The notes below the pieces were generated by a model. The model was not told the DNA's origin and ran no database searches. It saw only the letters and a program-made list of their open reading frames with translations. A program made the translations under genes and the position numbers. This document shows positions 50,987 through 61,879 of a stretch of 64,000 nucleotides of DNA, piece after piece (the stretch's first letter is position 1; every line of letters starts with the position of its first letter). Origin of the DNA: Haemophilus parainfluenzae (GTDB lineage: Bacteria > Pseudomonadota > Gammaproteobacteria > Enterobacterales > Pasteurellaceae). The stretch is from positions 1,426,001 to 1,490,000 of the forward strand of contig NZ_LR134481.1 in NCBI RefSeq assembly GCF_900638025.1, in the 5' to 3' direction.

Positions 50987-51850
50987 TTATTCAAGTAAAA
51001 GTTCTTCAATTAGCTTAGTAGTTAAATTGATATAACTTCCATTAAAACGATGGCTGAAATTTAGTAAATAATAGAGCTGGTAAAGGTGTTTTCTTTCTTC
51101 AAAACCTTCTTTATCAAGCGGGAAAGTGCGGTCATAAATTTCATAGAATTCAGGCGAGAAAGGTTGGAATAGTTCACTGAATGCTAAATCACATTCTCTA
51201 TCCCCCCAGTAGCAAGCAGGATCATAAGTAAAGGTTTGGTTACCTACAACAGCAGTATTTTCAATCCATAAGTTACCATGTAACAAAGAGGGTTTGGGAT
51301 TATGTTTTGAAAGTTTGTGTTTTACCTTTTCAATAATTAAATCAATGTCACCAAAGTCTAAAGCTTTGTCTTTGCAAAGTTGTAATTGCCATCCAATACG
51401 TTGTTCTGCAAAAAATTTTGCCCAACTTCCATTCCATTTATTCGGTTGATACTCAGGTCCAAGCCAAGTATCAAAATCTAATCCATAGTTTTTAGTGCCA
51501 GATACTTGATGGAGTTTAGCTAATTCTTCAGCAAAATGTGGCGTAGCATTGGTTTGCTGAGTAATAGGAAGCGCCTCTAATAATAAGAAACTATGGTTTT
51601 GAGAACAGCCTACGCCATACACTTGCGGAAGTCGGATTGTATTGGTTTTGCCTAGTAGGTTTAATTGGTCAGCTTCTGCACGAAACATTGAACGATAGGA
51701 CCGTTCATTCACTTTAACAAAGACAGGTTGGATTCCATCCGTAATAAGCCAAGTTTCATTCACTTCGCCACCAGGAACTTTGTTTTTTTCTTTGATGTTA
51801 TAGTAAGCACCAAATTGATCAGCTAAGACTTGAGAAATTGATTTCCACAT
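50987..51850 (-). CDS. Fructosamine kinase family protein
   Basis: A 287-residue protein of the fructosamine-3-kinase/YniA family (APH-like fold). The nucleotide-binding lysine is in PVFVKVNE, the catalytic-loop segment is LLHGNLWIENT, and the metal DPACYWGDRECDL segment follows, as in the family. Members phosphorylate ketosamines and remove sugar adducts from proteins; the substrate here is unknown. The ATG at 51850 is preceded by AGGAGG; one at 51868 overlaps that site. It is divergent from pheS. Confidence 0.9.
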   Translation of the reverse strand: MWKSISQVLADQFGAYYNIKEKNKVPGGEVNETWLITDGIQPVFVKVNERSYRSMFRAEADQLNLLGKTNTIRLPQVYGVGCSQNHSFLLLEALPITQQTNATPHFAEELAKLHQVSGTKNYGLDFDTWLGPEYQPNKWNGSWAKFFAEQRIGWQLQLCKDKALDFGDIDLIIEKVKHKLSKHNPKPSLLHGNLWIENTAVVGNQTFTYDPACYWGDRECDLAFSELFQPFSPEFYEIYDRTFPLDKEGFEERKHLYQLYYLLNFSHRFNGSYINLTTKLIEELLLE

Positions 51851-51909
51851 ATTACACCTCCTAGACATGGTCGATTGTCTAGTATTCTAGCTAAAGTATT
51901 AAAAATTAC

Positions 51910-51925
51910 TGTGATAGATCTCAAA
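51910..51925. promoter_or_regulatory. CRP-like site between the fructosamine-kinase gene and pheS
   Basis: TGTGATAGATCTCAAA matches TGTGA-N6-TCACA at 9 of 10 positions. It is 60 bases upstream of the fructosamine-kinase start, so CRP control of that gene is plausible. Confidence 0.35.
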
Positions 51926-52039
51926 AAATAGTAAAAAATTTTGTTATTTTTTCATTCAAAATGTCAATTCCTCAATAAATACGTGATTTTTTAATAAGTT
52001 AGTATTATCATTAAGCGTATTTTTAGTTAGAAAAGATAA

Positions 52040-53041
<1,002 letters not shown>

Positions 53042-53116
53042 TTAACCGTTGGGTTAAATTGACGATAATGATTAATTTAGAACGTAACACGTTCATCAAT
53101 AAAGGATACAGAGATA

Positions 53117-55507
53117 ATGAAATTTAGTGAAAATTGGGTGAGAGAATGGGTTAATCCATCAATTTCAACAGAGCAGTTATGTGATCAAATCACGATGCTT
53201 GGTTTAGAGGTTGATGGTGTTGAAAAAGTAGCTGGCGATTTTACAGGTGTTGTTGTGGGTGAAGTTGTTGAATGTGCGCAACACCCAGATGCAGATAAAT
53301 TACGTGTCACTAAAGTAAATGTTGGTGGCGAGCGCTTATTAGATATAGTTTGTGGTGCACCAAATTGCCGTCAAGGTTTAAAAGTGGCATGTGCAACTGA
53401 AGGCGCTGTATTACCCGGTGATTTTAAGATTAAGAAGACTAAATTACGCGGACAACCTTCAGAAGGGATGCTTTGCTCATTCTCTGAATTAGGCATTGAT
53501 GTAGAGGCAGATGGTATTATTGAATTACCGTTAGATGCACCAGTAGGCACAAAGCTACGTGAATATTTAGATTTAGATGATAAAGCTATTGAAATTAGTT
53601 TAACGCCAAACCGTGCAGATTGTTTAAGCATTGCAGGTGTTGCACGTGAAGTTGGCGTGGTTAATAAACAAGTTGTTAATCAACCGCACTTTGATGCTGT
53701 ACCGGCAACAATTTCAGATAAAGTTCAAATTGAATTAAACGCACCAGAAGCATGTCCACGTTATTTATTACGCGTGGTGAAAAATGTGAATGTTAAAGTG
53801 CAGTCACCAATTTGGTTACAAGAAAAATTACGTCGTTGTGGTATTCGTTCTATCGATCCGATTGTGGATATTACCAACTATGTTTTACTTGAATTAGGTC
53901 AACCAATGCATGCTTTTGATGCATCAAAAGTAGCTCAACCTGTTCAAGTACGTTTAGCCAATAACGGCGAAGAACTTGTTTTATTAGATGGCACAACTGC
54001 AAAATTACAACCGAATACTTTAGTGATTGCAGACCAAACAGGTCCATTAGCAATGGCGGGTATCTTTGGTGGTCAAGCAAGTGGTGTTGATGCTGAAACA
54101 ACAAAAGATGTGATTTTAGAAGCGGCATTCTTCGCACCATTAGCGATTGCAGGACGTGCAAGACAATATGGTTTACACACCGATTCTTCACATCGCTTTG
54201 AACGTGGTGTTGATTTTACGCTACAACGTCACGCAATAGAACGTGCAACAGCATTGTTACTTGACATATGCGGTGGTGAAGCAGGTGAAATTTGTGAAGT
54301 CGTGAGCGAGCAATATTTACCAAAAGTCAATGAAGTGACTTTACGTCGTGAAAAATTAGATAGCTTATTAGGTCATCATATCGAAACTGAAACCGTGACC
54401 GAGATTTTTGAACGTTTAGGTTTTGCCGTGAAATATGCTAATGACGTCTGGACAGTGACTTCTGCAAGCTGGCGTTTTGATATTGAAATCGAAGAAGATC
54501 TCATTGAAGAAGTAGCCCGTATTTATGGTTATAACAGCATTCCAAATAATGCGCCATTAGCGCATCTTCGTATGCGTGAGCATAAAGAAGCAGATTTAGA
54601 ATTAAGCCGAATTAAGACCGCACTTGTGGATGCAGATTATCAAGAAGCGATTACTTATAGCTTCGTTGATCCCAAAATACAGACTTTACTTCATCCAGAA
54701 ATTGATGCGCTTGTATTACCAAATCCAATTTCAGTTGAAATGTCAGCAATGCGCGTTTCATTGTTAAGTGGATTACTTGGTGCAGTACTATACAACCAAA
54801 ACCGTCAACAAAACCGTGTACGTTTATTTGAAACAGGATTACGTTTTGTTCCGGATGCAAATGCGGAATTTGGCATTCGCCAAGAGTTTGTTCTTGCTGG
54901 TGTAATTACAGGTACCGCTAAATCTGAATCTTGGACGGCTAAAGCAGAAAATGTAGATTTCTTTGATCTTAAAGGTGATTTAGAAAGCATTCTTTCTCTT
55001 ACCGAAGTAGGTAATCGAGTTAAATTTGTGGCAAAAGCACACAGTGCATTGCACCCAGGACAATCTGCTTCAATTGAATTAGATGGAAAAGAAATTGGTT
55101 TTATTGGAACTATTCATCCACTTATCGCTCAAAAATTAGGATTAAATGGCAAAGCGGTTGTTTTTGAAATTTTATGGGATGCCATTGCAAATCGTCGTGT
55201 GGTTCAAGCTAAAGAGATTTCAAAATTCCCGGCAAACCGTCGTGACTTAGCTTTAGTCGTTGCCGATAATGTACCAGCAGGCGATATTATCGAAGCATGT
55301 AAGCAAGCTGGCGGAGAAAAATTAACACAAGTCAATTTATTCGACGTATATCAAGGCATTGGCGTTGCTAGCGGACATAAGAGCTTAGCAATCAGTTTAA
55401 CTATTCAAGATAATGAAAAAACGCTTGAAGATGATGAGATTAATGCGGTAATCTCTGCTGTATTAAACGAAGTTAAACAACGCTTTAATGCGGAGCTTAG
55501 AGACTAA
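53117..55507 (+). CDS. pheT: Phenylalanyl-tRNA synthetase beta subunit
   Basis: A 796-residue subunit with an EMAP-like tRNA-binding domain (about 40-150), the B3/B4 editing domain (about 210-390), B5, a degenerate class II core, and a C-terminal FDX-ACB domain (about 700-796). Length equals the E. coli protein (795). It binds the anticodon and clears mischarged Tyr. It is immediately followed by ihfA, the pheST-ihfA operon. Confidence 0.97.
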   Translation: MKFSENWVREWVNPSISTEQLCDQITMLGLEVDGVEKVAGDFTGVVVGEVVECAQHPDADKLRVTKVNVGGERLLDIVCGAPNCRQGLKVACATEGAVLPGDFKIKKTKLRGQPSEGMLCSFSELGIDVEADGIIELPLDAPVGTKLREYLDLDDKAIEISLTPNRADCLSIAGVAREVGVVNKQVVNQPHFDAVPATISDKVQIELNAPEACPRYLLRVVKNVNVKVQSPIWLQEKLRRCGIRSIDPIVDITNYVLLELGQPMHAFDASKVAQPVQVRLANNGEELVLLDGTTAKLQPNTLVIADQTGPLAMAGIFGGQASGVDAETTKDVILEAAFFAPLAIAGRARQYGLHTDSSHRFERGVDFTLQRHAIERATALLLDICGGEAGEICEVVSEQYLPKVNEVTLRREKLDSLLGHHIETETVTEIFERLGFAVKYANDVWTVTSASWRFDIEIEEDLIEEVARIYGYNSIPNNAPLAHLRMREHKEADLELSRIKTALVDADYQEAITYSFVDPKIQTLLHPEIDALVLPNPISVEMSAMRVSLLSGLLGAVLYNQNRQQNRVRLFETGLRFVPDANAEFGIRQEFVLAGVITGTAKSESWTAKAENVDFFDLKGDLESILSLTEVGNRVKFVAKAHSALHPGQSASIELDGKEIGFIGTIHPLIAQKLGLNGKAVVFEILWDAIANRRVVQAKEISKFPANRRDLALVVADNVPAGDIIEACKQAGGEKLTQVNLFDVYQGIGVASGHKSLAISLTIQDNEKTLEDDEINAVISAVLNEVKQRFNAELRD

Positions 55508-55520
55508 ACAGGAGACTAAC

Positions 55521-55820
55521 ATGGCAACGATTACAAAAATTGATATTACTGAATACTTATTAGATAAGTATCAATTACAAAAAGCTGAAGCTAAAGCATT
55601 AGTGGAAGACTTTTTTGAGGAAATTCGTTTATCGTTAGAATCTGGTGGAGAAGTAAAATTATCCGGTTTTGGTAATTTTGAACTTCGTAATAAAGCTTCC
55701 CGTCCAGGGCGTAATCCGAAAACAGGTGAAAGTATTCCTGTTTCTGCGCGCCGTGTAGTGGCATTCAAGCCAGGACAAAAATTACGAGCTCGTGTAGAAA
55801 ATACCAAGCCAAAACAATAG
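55521..55820 (+). CDS. ihfA: Integration host factor subunit alpha
   Basis: A 99-residue DNA-bending protein that pairs with IhfB. The beta-ribbon arm [18 protein letters not shown] is intact with the intercalating proline. The start at 55521 follows CAGGAGACTAAC; an upstream in-frame ATG at 55488 overlaps pheT and is rejected. The gene ends in an uptake-signal hairpin. Confidence 0.97.
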   Translation: MATITKIDITEYLLDKYQLQKAEAKALVEDFFEEIRLSLESGGEVKLSGFGNFELRNKASRPGRNPKTGESIPVSARRVVAFKPGQKLRARVENTKPKQ

Positions 55821-55824
55821 TAAG

Positions 55825-55856
55825 AAAAGTGCGGTCGTTTTTGACCGCACTTTTGT
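55825..55856 (+). terminator. Inverted uptake-signal terminator of ihfA
   Basis: AAAAGTGCGGTC (55825-55836) and GACCGCACTTTT (55843-55854) form a perfect 12-bp stem with a GTTTTT loop, just upstream of the nlpC start. Confidence 0.82.
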
Positions 55857-55867
55857 CAGGATTGAAC

Positions 55868-56353
55868 ATGAATAAGATTAAATGTGCTTTTTTAGTCGCA
55901 GGAAGTTTTTTACTTTTTGCTTGTTCAAGTGGTGTTCGTGAAGATTATGCAATGAACTATAAAGGTCAGATTGGGGATCCTATTATGGCCATTACCATGT
56001 TAAGTGAACAACAATATGAATGGGCGGGTACACCATATGTTTTAGGCGGGCAATCTCGTGGTGGTATTGATTGTTCTGGTTTTGTGCAAAAGACCTTTAT
56101 TGACCGTTTTAACATTCGCCTGCCTCGTACAACAAAAGATCAAGCGGGTTATGGAAAACTTGTTCGTAAAGAAGATATCCAAACTGGCGATTTAATTTTC
56201 TTTAAGACAGGGCGCGGACCAAATGGCTATCATGTTGGGATTTATGTAAAAGAAGATAAATTTTTACATGCTTCAACCAAAGGTGGTGTGATTTATTCTT
56301 CGATGAATAGCCCTTATTGGAAGAAAGCCTTTTGGCAAATTAGGCGAGTATAG
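55868..56353 (+). CDS. nlpC: NlpC/P60-family lipoprotein
   Basis: A 161-residue lipoprotein with lipobox LFAC (C19) and an NlpC/P60 cysteine-peptidase domain, a D,L-endopeptidase of peptidoglycan. The catalytic triad is C69 (IDCSGF), H122 (GYHVGIY) and H134 (FLHAST). It could be NlpC or the related MepS; the short length and position after ihfA favour nlpC as in E. coli. The start at 55868 is chosen because an earlier in-frame ATG at 55829 lies in the terminator stem. Confidence 0.9.
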   Translation: MNKIKCAFLVAGSFLLFACSSGVREDYAMNYKGQIGDPIMAITMLSEQQYEWAGTPYVLGGQSRGGIDCSGFVQKTFIDRFNIRLPRTTKDQAGYGKLVRKEDIQTGDLIFFKTGRGPNGYHVGIYVKEDKFLHASTKGGVIYSSMNSPYWKKAFWQIRRV

Positions 56354-56608
56354 TGATAAATAGACAATTGAGGTCAGACTAAATACGAAATAGGCTCTAT
56401 GGATGAGCGATAGATCCGATTGCAGTCAACCATCTTAATATTCTCTGATGGTAAGTGCCTCGTTCAAAATTGTGTGACAAAAATGGCAAAATTTAACTGA
56501 AATCAAAAGGACTAAGTGCGATATGACATTATCACTAGCCCTTAACTTCAGTGGTGTCTTCAGGAGACCAGGAAAATGACCTCACTTAGTTTATATAAAA
56601 AATTATGA
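56354..56608. other. 254-bp intergenic region without a recognised gene
   Basis: No open frame of note is present. TGAGGTCA at 56369-56376 faces TGACCTCA at 56577-56584, and ACTAAGTG (about 56511) faces CACTTAGT (about 56583). The base composition is less AT-rich than other gaps here. It could be a small element, an IS remnant or an uncharacterised RNA; none is proven. Confidence 0.4.
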
Positions 56609-57707
56609 TTAAAGCCCAGCTTTCAAACTGGCTTCAATAAAGCGATCAAGATCGCCATCCAATACTGCTTGAGTATTCCGATTTTCAACGCCTGTGCGGA
56701 GGTCCTTAATACGCGCATCATCTAACACATAAGAACGAATTTGGCTGCCCCAACCGATATCAGATTTATTATCTTCCATCGCTTGTTTATCCGCATTTTT
56801 CTTTTGTAACTCAAGCTCATACAATTTCGCTTTTAACTGCTTCATAGCTTGATCTTTATTTTTGTGTTGAGAACGATCGTTTTGACATTGTACAACAATC
56901 CCACTTGGCATGTGAGTAATACGCACCGCACTTTCAGTTTTATTGACGTGCTGACCACCCGCACCTGATGCACGATAAACATCAATACGTAAATCTGCTG
57001 GATTAATTTCAATATCAATGTCGTCATCAATTTCAGGATAAACGAAAGCGGCTGCGAACGATGTATGACGTCGATTATTAGAGTCGAATGGACTTTTACG
57101 CACTAAACGATGAATACCGGTTTCCGTACGTAACCAACCGAAAGCATATTCGCCACTAACACGAATCGTCGCTGATTTTAAACCCGCAACATCGCCATCA
57201 GAGACTTCCATTAATTCAGTTTTAAAGCCTTTGCTTTCTGCCCAACGAAGGTACATGCGAAGTAACATTTCCGTCCAGTCTTGCGCTTCTGTACCACCTG
57301 AGCCAGCTTGTAAATCGACATAACAATCACACGCATCGTGCTCACCGCTAAACATGCGTCGGAATTCTAATTTTGCGAGTTGTTGTTCAAGCTCATCTAA
57401 TTCAGCAACGGCTTCATTGAAGGTCTCTTCATCTTCCGCTTCAATGGCTAATTCAAGCAGCCCTTCAACATCCTCTAAACCTTGTTCTAAATTCTTGATA
57501 GTATCAACCACTTGTTCAAGTGAAACGCGTTCTTTCCCAAGTGCTTGAGCTTTTTCAGGTTCGTTCCACACATCAGGTTGTTCTAATTCGGCATTAACTT
57601 CTTCTAAACGCTCAACTTTTGCGTCGAAGTCAAAGATACCCCCGAAGCACAGAAGTGCGCTCGGAAAGATCAGCGATTTTGTTTTTGATTGGATTAATTT
57701 CAAACAT
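56609..57707 (-). CDS. prfB: Peptide chain release factor 2 with programmed +1 frameshift
   Basis: A 365-residue RF2 that releases chains at UGA and UAA. The gene starts at ATG 57707 ([15 protein letters not shown]...) and reads 25 codons to CTT followed by an in-frame TGA (57632-57630). Skipping T57632 continues as GAC TTC GAC in the +1 frame to 56609. This is the classic autoregulatory shift, with the GGGGG upstream ribosome-binding stimulator and CTT TGA C slip site. The SPF anticodon-mimic motif and GGQ catalytic motif are present ([20 protein letters not shown]). The usual partner lysS is not downstream. Confidence 0.96.
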
Positions 57708-57835
57708 AATAAATAAACCTCTATAAGCGGCAGAAGTATAAGTCATTTTCAGTTTTTTGGGTAGTTTGGCTTGCACAAATTATCGATCCATTTATAATTC
57801 TAATCTTTGTTGTTTAGATATATTTAGGAATAAAA

Positions 57836-58522
57836 ATGAAAAAATTACTCACCGCACTTTTAATCACTGCTTCTGCCACTGCAATGGCGAGTGATGCTGA
57901 GATTAAATCGAAACTACAAGCATTAGGTGCGAAAAATATTGAAGTGAAAGATTCACCTGTAAAAGGCCTTAAAACAGCCGTGACTGATCAAGGCATTTTA
58001 TATGTGAGCGAAAATGGTCAATATGTTTTGCAAGGCAAAATGTATGAATTAACAAATAAAGGCCCAGTTGATGTAGCGGGTAAATTTTTAGCAGATAAAG
58101 TGAATGCATTAAAAAGCGAAATGATCATTTATCCGGCAAAAAATGAAAAATATGTTGTGACTGTATTTATGGATATTACTTGTCATTATTGTCATCTTCT
58201 CCATCAACAGACAAAGGAATATAATGATTTAGGTATTACAATTCGTTATCTTGCTTTCCCGCGAGCAGGAATGAATGATACGGCTCGTCAAATGGAAACC
58301 ATTTGGACTGCAAAAGATCCTGTATTTGCATTGAACGAAGCAGAAAAAGGCAACTTACCGAAAGAGTTGAAAGCACCTAATATTGTGAAAAGACACTATG
58401 ATTTAGGTGTGCAACTCGGCGTGCAAGGTACGCCAAGTATTGTAACGTCAACAGGTGAAGTGATTGGAGGATATTTAAAGCCTCAAGACTTGTTAGCTGC
58501 CTTAAAAGAATCGGTGCAATAA
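57836..58522 (+). CDS. dsbC: Thiol:disulfide interchange protein DsbC
   Basis: A 228-residue periplasmic disulfide isomerase with a signal peptide (about 1-18), an N-terminal dimerisation domain (about 20-80) and a thioredoxin domain. The active site is C116-H-Y-C119 (CGYC in E. coli), and the cis-proline loop is GTPSIV. The signal peptide carries an uptake signal (ACCGCACTTTT, 57850-57860). It is divergent from prfB and is followed by recJ, as in E. coli. Confidence 0.94.
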   Translation: MKKLLTALLITASATAMASDAEIKSKLQALGAKNIEVKDSPVKGLKTAVTDQGILYVSENGQYVLQGKMYELTNKGPVDVAGKFLADKVNALKSEMIIYPAKNEKYVVTVFMDITCHYCHLLHQQTKEYNDLGITIRYLAFPRAGMNDTARQMETIWTAKDPVFALNEAEKGNLPKELKAPNIVKRHYDLGVQLGVQGTPSIVTSTGEVIGGYLKPQDLLAALKESVQ

Positions 58523-58534
58523 TTTTAAGTGAGG

Positions 58535-58555
58535 GCGTGTGATATACGCCCTTAA
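58535..58555 (+). terminator. Weak hairpin after dsbC
   Basis: AGGGCGT pairs with ACGCCCT across a GTGATAT loop, followed by TAAAATATTC rather than a T-run. It may only partly end the dsbC transcript. Confidence 0.5.
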
Positions 58556-58624
58556 AATATTCATATCATAAAAATACAATACCAAATATTTCTTTAAGTG
58601 ATTATTAGTCAATAATAAAATATT

Positions 58625-60349
58625 GTGAAAAAACTCATCAAACGTCGTGAAATTCCTGCCGGAAATTCTGTTTCAGATAATGCATTACTCGATCGTCTTT
58701 ATCGTTCTCGCCATATTAAAAACAGTCAAGAATTAGACCGCACTTTGCAATCAATGCTGAATCCCAATCAATTATATGGTATTCAAAAAGCTGTAGATTT
58801 ATTGATAGAAGCTTATCAACAGCAACAAAAGATTGTTATCGTTGGTGATTTTGATGCTGATGGGGCAACGAGTACCGCTATTTCAGTATTGGCTTTACGC
58901 ATGCTTGGTTTTGCTGATGTGGAATACCTTGTGCCAAATCGTTTTGAGCAGGGTTATGGCTTAAGCGTTTCTGTTGCAGAGATGGCAATGGAAAAAGGTG
59001 TACAGTTATTGATGACTGTAGATAACGGTGTATCGTCCTTTGAGGGCGTAGCATATTTAAAAGAGCAGGGTATAAAAGTGTTGATTACCGATCATCACTT
59101 GCCACCAGAAATATTGCCTAATGCTGATGCTATTGTTAATCCAAATTTGCAACAATGTGATTTCCCCTCAAAATGTTTAGCTGGTGTAGGTGTGGCATTT
59201 TATTTAATGCTCGCTTTACGAGCTAAATTTCGCGAGTTGGGTATTTTTACGGCAAAAACACAGCCTAATTTTACTGAATTATTGGATTTAGTTGCGCTCG
59301 GCACGATTGCGGATGTTGTCCCCCTTGATCAAAATAATCGTATTTTAGCTCATCAAGGTTTGATGCGAATTCGTGCGAAACGTTGTCGCCCTGGAATAAT
59401 AGCATTAACAGAAGTGGCTAATCGAGAAGTTGAAAAACTTTGTTCAGCTGATTTGGGCTTTGCGATTGCACCCCGTTTAAATGCTGCGGGCCGATTAGAT
59501 AATATGTCTGTCGGTGTGGAGTTATTACTGGCAGAAAGCATGCAAGAGGCAAGAGCCCAAGCCTTAGATTTAGACAGTTTAAATCAAGCTCGAAAAGAAA
59601 TTGAGCAATGCATGAAGTTGGAAGCCTTAGAAATTTGCCGAAATCTCACCGCTCTTTCGGATGAATTCCCAATGGGAATCGCCTTATTCCATCCAGATTG
59701 GCATCAAGGTGTATTAGGTATTGTGGCTTCTCGAATCAAAGATCAATACCATCGACCCGTTATTGCTTTTGCTCAAGATCAAGAGGGCATTTTAAAAGGT
59801 TCTGCACGTTCAATTGAGGGCCTGCATATGCGCGATGTATTAGAGCGTATTCATTCCCAACATCCTGATATGATTTTAAAATTTGGCGGCCATGCTATGG
59901 CGGCAGGATTAAGCATTAAAGAAAGCTTTTTCCCTGAGTTTCAAAAGATTTTTAATCAAACGGTGCAAGATTGGTTAAATGAAGATCAATTACAAGGTGT
60001 GATTTGGACGGATGGCGAACTTCAAGCAAATGAATTTAATATTCAAACAGCAGAAGTGATAAAATCTGGCGGACCTTGGGGGCAAGCATTCCCTGAACCG
60101 GTGTTTGATGGAGAATTTAAAATTTTTGAGCAACGAGCTATCGGACAAAATCAAAATCATTTAAAAATGCTTGTTGAGCCTAAAAATGGTGGTCCATTAC
60201 TAGATGCCATTGCGTTTAATATCGATACTCGGTATTATCCCGATTTGTCGATTAAGCAGGCAAAATTTGCATATAAGTTAGAAATTAATGAGTTTCGAGG
60301 AAATCGAAACCTCCAATTATTAGTCGATTATATTGAACCAATTGGTTAA
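58625..60349 (+). CDS. recJ: Single-stranded-DNA-specific exonuclease RecJ
   Basis: A 574-residue 5'-3' exonuclease of recombination and mismatch repair. The DHH-family motifs are VGDFDADGATSTA (about 77-89), MTVDNGV (about 132-138) and ITDHHLPP (about 155-162), followed by a DHHA1 domain with the GGHAMAAG motif. The start is GTG at 58625, with no strong ribosome site. The next gene starts 3 bases after the stop. Confidence 0.96.
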   Translation: MKKLIKRREIPAGNSVSDNALLDRLYRSRHIKNSQELDRTLQSMLNPNQLYGIQKAVDLLIEAYQQQQKIVIVGDFDADGATSTAISVLALRMLGFADVEYLVPNRFEQGYGLSVSVAEMAMEKGVQLLMTVDNGVSSFEGVAYLKEQGIKVLITDHHLPPEILPNADAIVNPNLQQCDFPSKCLAGVGVAFYLMLALRAKFRELGIFTAKTQPNFTELLDLVALGTIADVVPLDQNNRILAHQGLMRIRAKRCRPGIIALTEVANREVEKLCSADLGFAIAPRLNAAGRLDNMSVGVELLLAESMQEARAQALDLDSLNQARKEIEQCMKLEALEICRNLTALSDEFPMGIALFHPDWHQGVLGIVASRIKDQYHRPVIAFAQDQEGILKGSARSIEGLHMRDVLERIHSQHPDMILKFGGHAMAAGLSIKESFFPEFQKIFNQTVQDWLNEDQLQGVIWTDGELQANEFNIQTAEVIKSGGPWGQAFPEPVFDGEFKIFEQRAIGQNQNHLKMLVEPKNGGPLLDAIAFNIDTRYYPDLSIKQAKFAYKLEINEFRGNRNLQLLVDYIEPIG

Positions 60350-60352
60350 GTT

Positions 60353-61066
60353 ATGAAAAAAGTTTGGCAGAATATATCAAAAGGATCCTTTGCAATGATA
60401 TTGCTAAGCGTGATGGATATCGCATTTAGTGAAGTTAATGCAAAGAGTTTTTCTGTCCAAAATTCACCGCATTTACCATCAGCAAATATCATACAGTTTG
60501 AAGATGGGCGTGATTATTTTTCATATCAAGAACCAATTGTACAAGCTAAAAGAAACGATCGTAAAATCCCCATCCAATTTTTCTTTGACTATGACTGCCG
60601 AGTTTGCTCTTCAGCTCAAGATATCTTACAGCTTTATAGTCAAATTCGCCCAAATAAGCTCATTTTCAAGGAATATCCTGTTGCAACGAATGAGGATAAA
60701 TTTTCAGCAATAATATTTTATACATTGAAGCGCTTAAATGCGAGCGAGTTGTCTGATGCGTTATTATTTGAAACCTCAGAAAAAGCTCGTTATACCGAGT
60801 TATCGTCATTAGATAAAATGAGTGAATGGGCTGCTTTGCAAGGAATTAATCAGTCTGAATTTGACGAGGTAGCATCCTCTATTGGAGTGAAAGAGGATGT
60901 GAGTAATGCTATTGATTTAACTGAAGAATATGGTGTTTTTACTTTTCCTTATGTGGTTGTAGATGGAAAATATGTGCTTACAGCAAGCACACTATATAAT
61001 GATGATTACAGTGTAGCGGTATTGGATTTTTTAGTGAACAAAATAGAACAAGAAAGGAAACAATAA
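60353..61066 (+). CDS. Periplasmic DsbA-like thioredoxin-fold protein
   Basis: A 237-residue exported protein with a signal peptide (about 1-30) and a DsbA-like fold: active site C82-R-V-C85, an inserted helical region (about 110-190), and a cis-proline segment TFPYVVV. It starts 3 bases after recJ, and its stop overlaps the mtnN start by one base (TAATG), so the three are co-translated. The exact substrate is unknown. It could be an oxidase or a dedicated partner for an envelope protein; a DsbB-like gene is not in the window. Confidence 0.87.
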   Translation: MKKVWQNISKGSFAMILLSVMDIAFSEVNAKSFSVQNSPHLPSANIIQFEDGRDYFSYQEPIVQAKRNDRKIPIQFFFDYDCRVCSSAQDILQLYSQIRPNKLIFKEYPVATNEDKFSAIIFYTLKRLNASELSDALLFETSEKARYTELSSLDKMSEWAALQGINQSEFDEVASSIGVKEDVSNAIDLTEEYGVFTFPYVVVDGKYVLTASTLYNDDYSVAVLDFLVNKIEQERKQ

Positions 61067-61755
61067 TGAAAATCGGGATTGTTGGTGCAATGGCACAAGA
61101 AGTGGAGATTTTATCTCAGTTAATGACAGATAAAAGAGAAACCAAAGTGGCAAGTGCGGTCATTTTTGAAGGCAAAATTAATGGCAAAGAGATCGCATTA
61201 TTACAATCAGGAATTGGTAAAGTTGCAGCCGCTATTGGTACTACCGCTTTATTACAATTGACAAAACCGGATGTGGTTTTAAATACGGGCTCAGCAGGCG
61301 GTGTTGCAAAAGGTTTAAAAGTAGGAGATATCGTTATTTCGGATGAAACACGCTATCACGATGCAGATGTGACGGCATTTGGCTATGAAAAAGGTCAATT
61401 ACCCGCCAATCCAGCGGCTTTTCTTTCAGATAAAGAATTAGCCGATTTAGCTGATGAAATTGCCCAATTACAAGGACAAAATGTAAAACGCGGTTTAATT
61501 TGCTCTGGTGATAGTTTTATTAATAGCGAAGAAAAAATGGCTCAAATTAAAGCAGATTTTCCCAATGTGACTGCAGTAGAAATGGAAGCAACAGCGATTG
61601 CACAAGTTTGTCATGCCTTTAACGTACCTTTTGTGGTTGTTCGTGCAATTTCAGATGCGGGTGATGGCGAAGCGAGTATGTTATTTGAAGAATTTCTCCC
61701 ACTTGCAGCAAAACAATCCTCTGCATTAGTGTTGGGCATGATAGATAGATTGTAA
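61066..61755 (+). CDS. mtnN: 5'-methylthioadenosine/S-adenosylhomocysteine nucleosidase
   Basis: A 229-residue enzyme that cleaves MTA and SAH to adenine and thioribose or S-ribosylhomocysteine, recycling methyl-donor by-products. Catalytic residues E12, E174 and D197 are in their usual places. Its start overlaps the stop of the preceding gene by one base. A terminator follows. Confidence 0.97.
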   Translation: MKIGIVGAMAQEVEILSQLMTDKRETKVASAVIFEGKINGKEIALLQSGIGKVAAAIGTTALLQLTKPDVVLNTGSAGGVAKGLKVGDIVISDETRYHDADVTAFGYEKGQLPANPAAFLSDKELADLADEIAQLQGQNVKRGLICSGDSFINSEEKMAQIKADFPNVTAVEMEATAIAQVCHAFNVPFVVVRAISDAGDGEASMLFEEFLPLAAKQSSALVLGMIDRL

Positions 61756-61828
61756 ACTTATATATAAAATCATTATATAATAGGGAAATCAGTTATTAGA
61801 TAGCCTTTTATAAAACACATAAAATCAA

Positions 61829-61857
61829 AAGCCTCCGCAATGGAGGCTTATTTTTTA
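61829..61857 (+). terminator. Terminator of recJ-mtnN
   Basis: AAGCCTCC (61829-61836) pairs with GGAGGCTT (61842-61849) with a GCAAT loop, followed by ATTTTTTAT. Confidence 0.88.
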
Positions 61858-61879
61858 TAATAATAAAAGGATTATCAAA

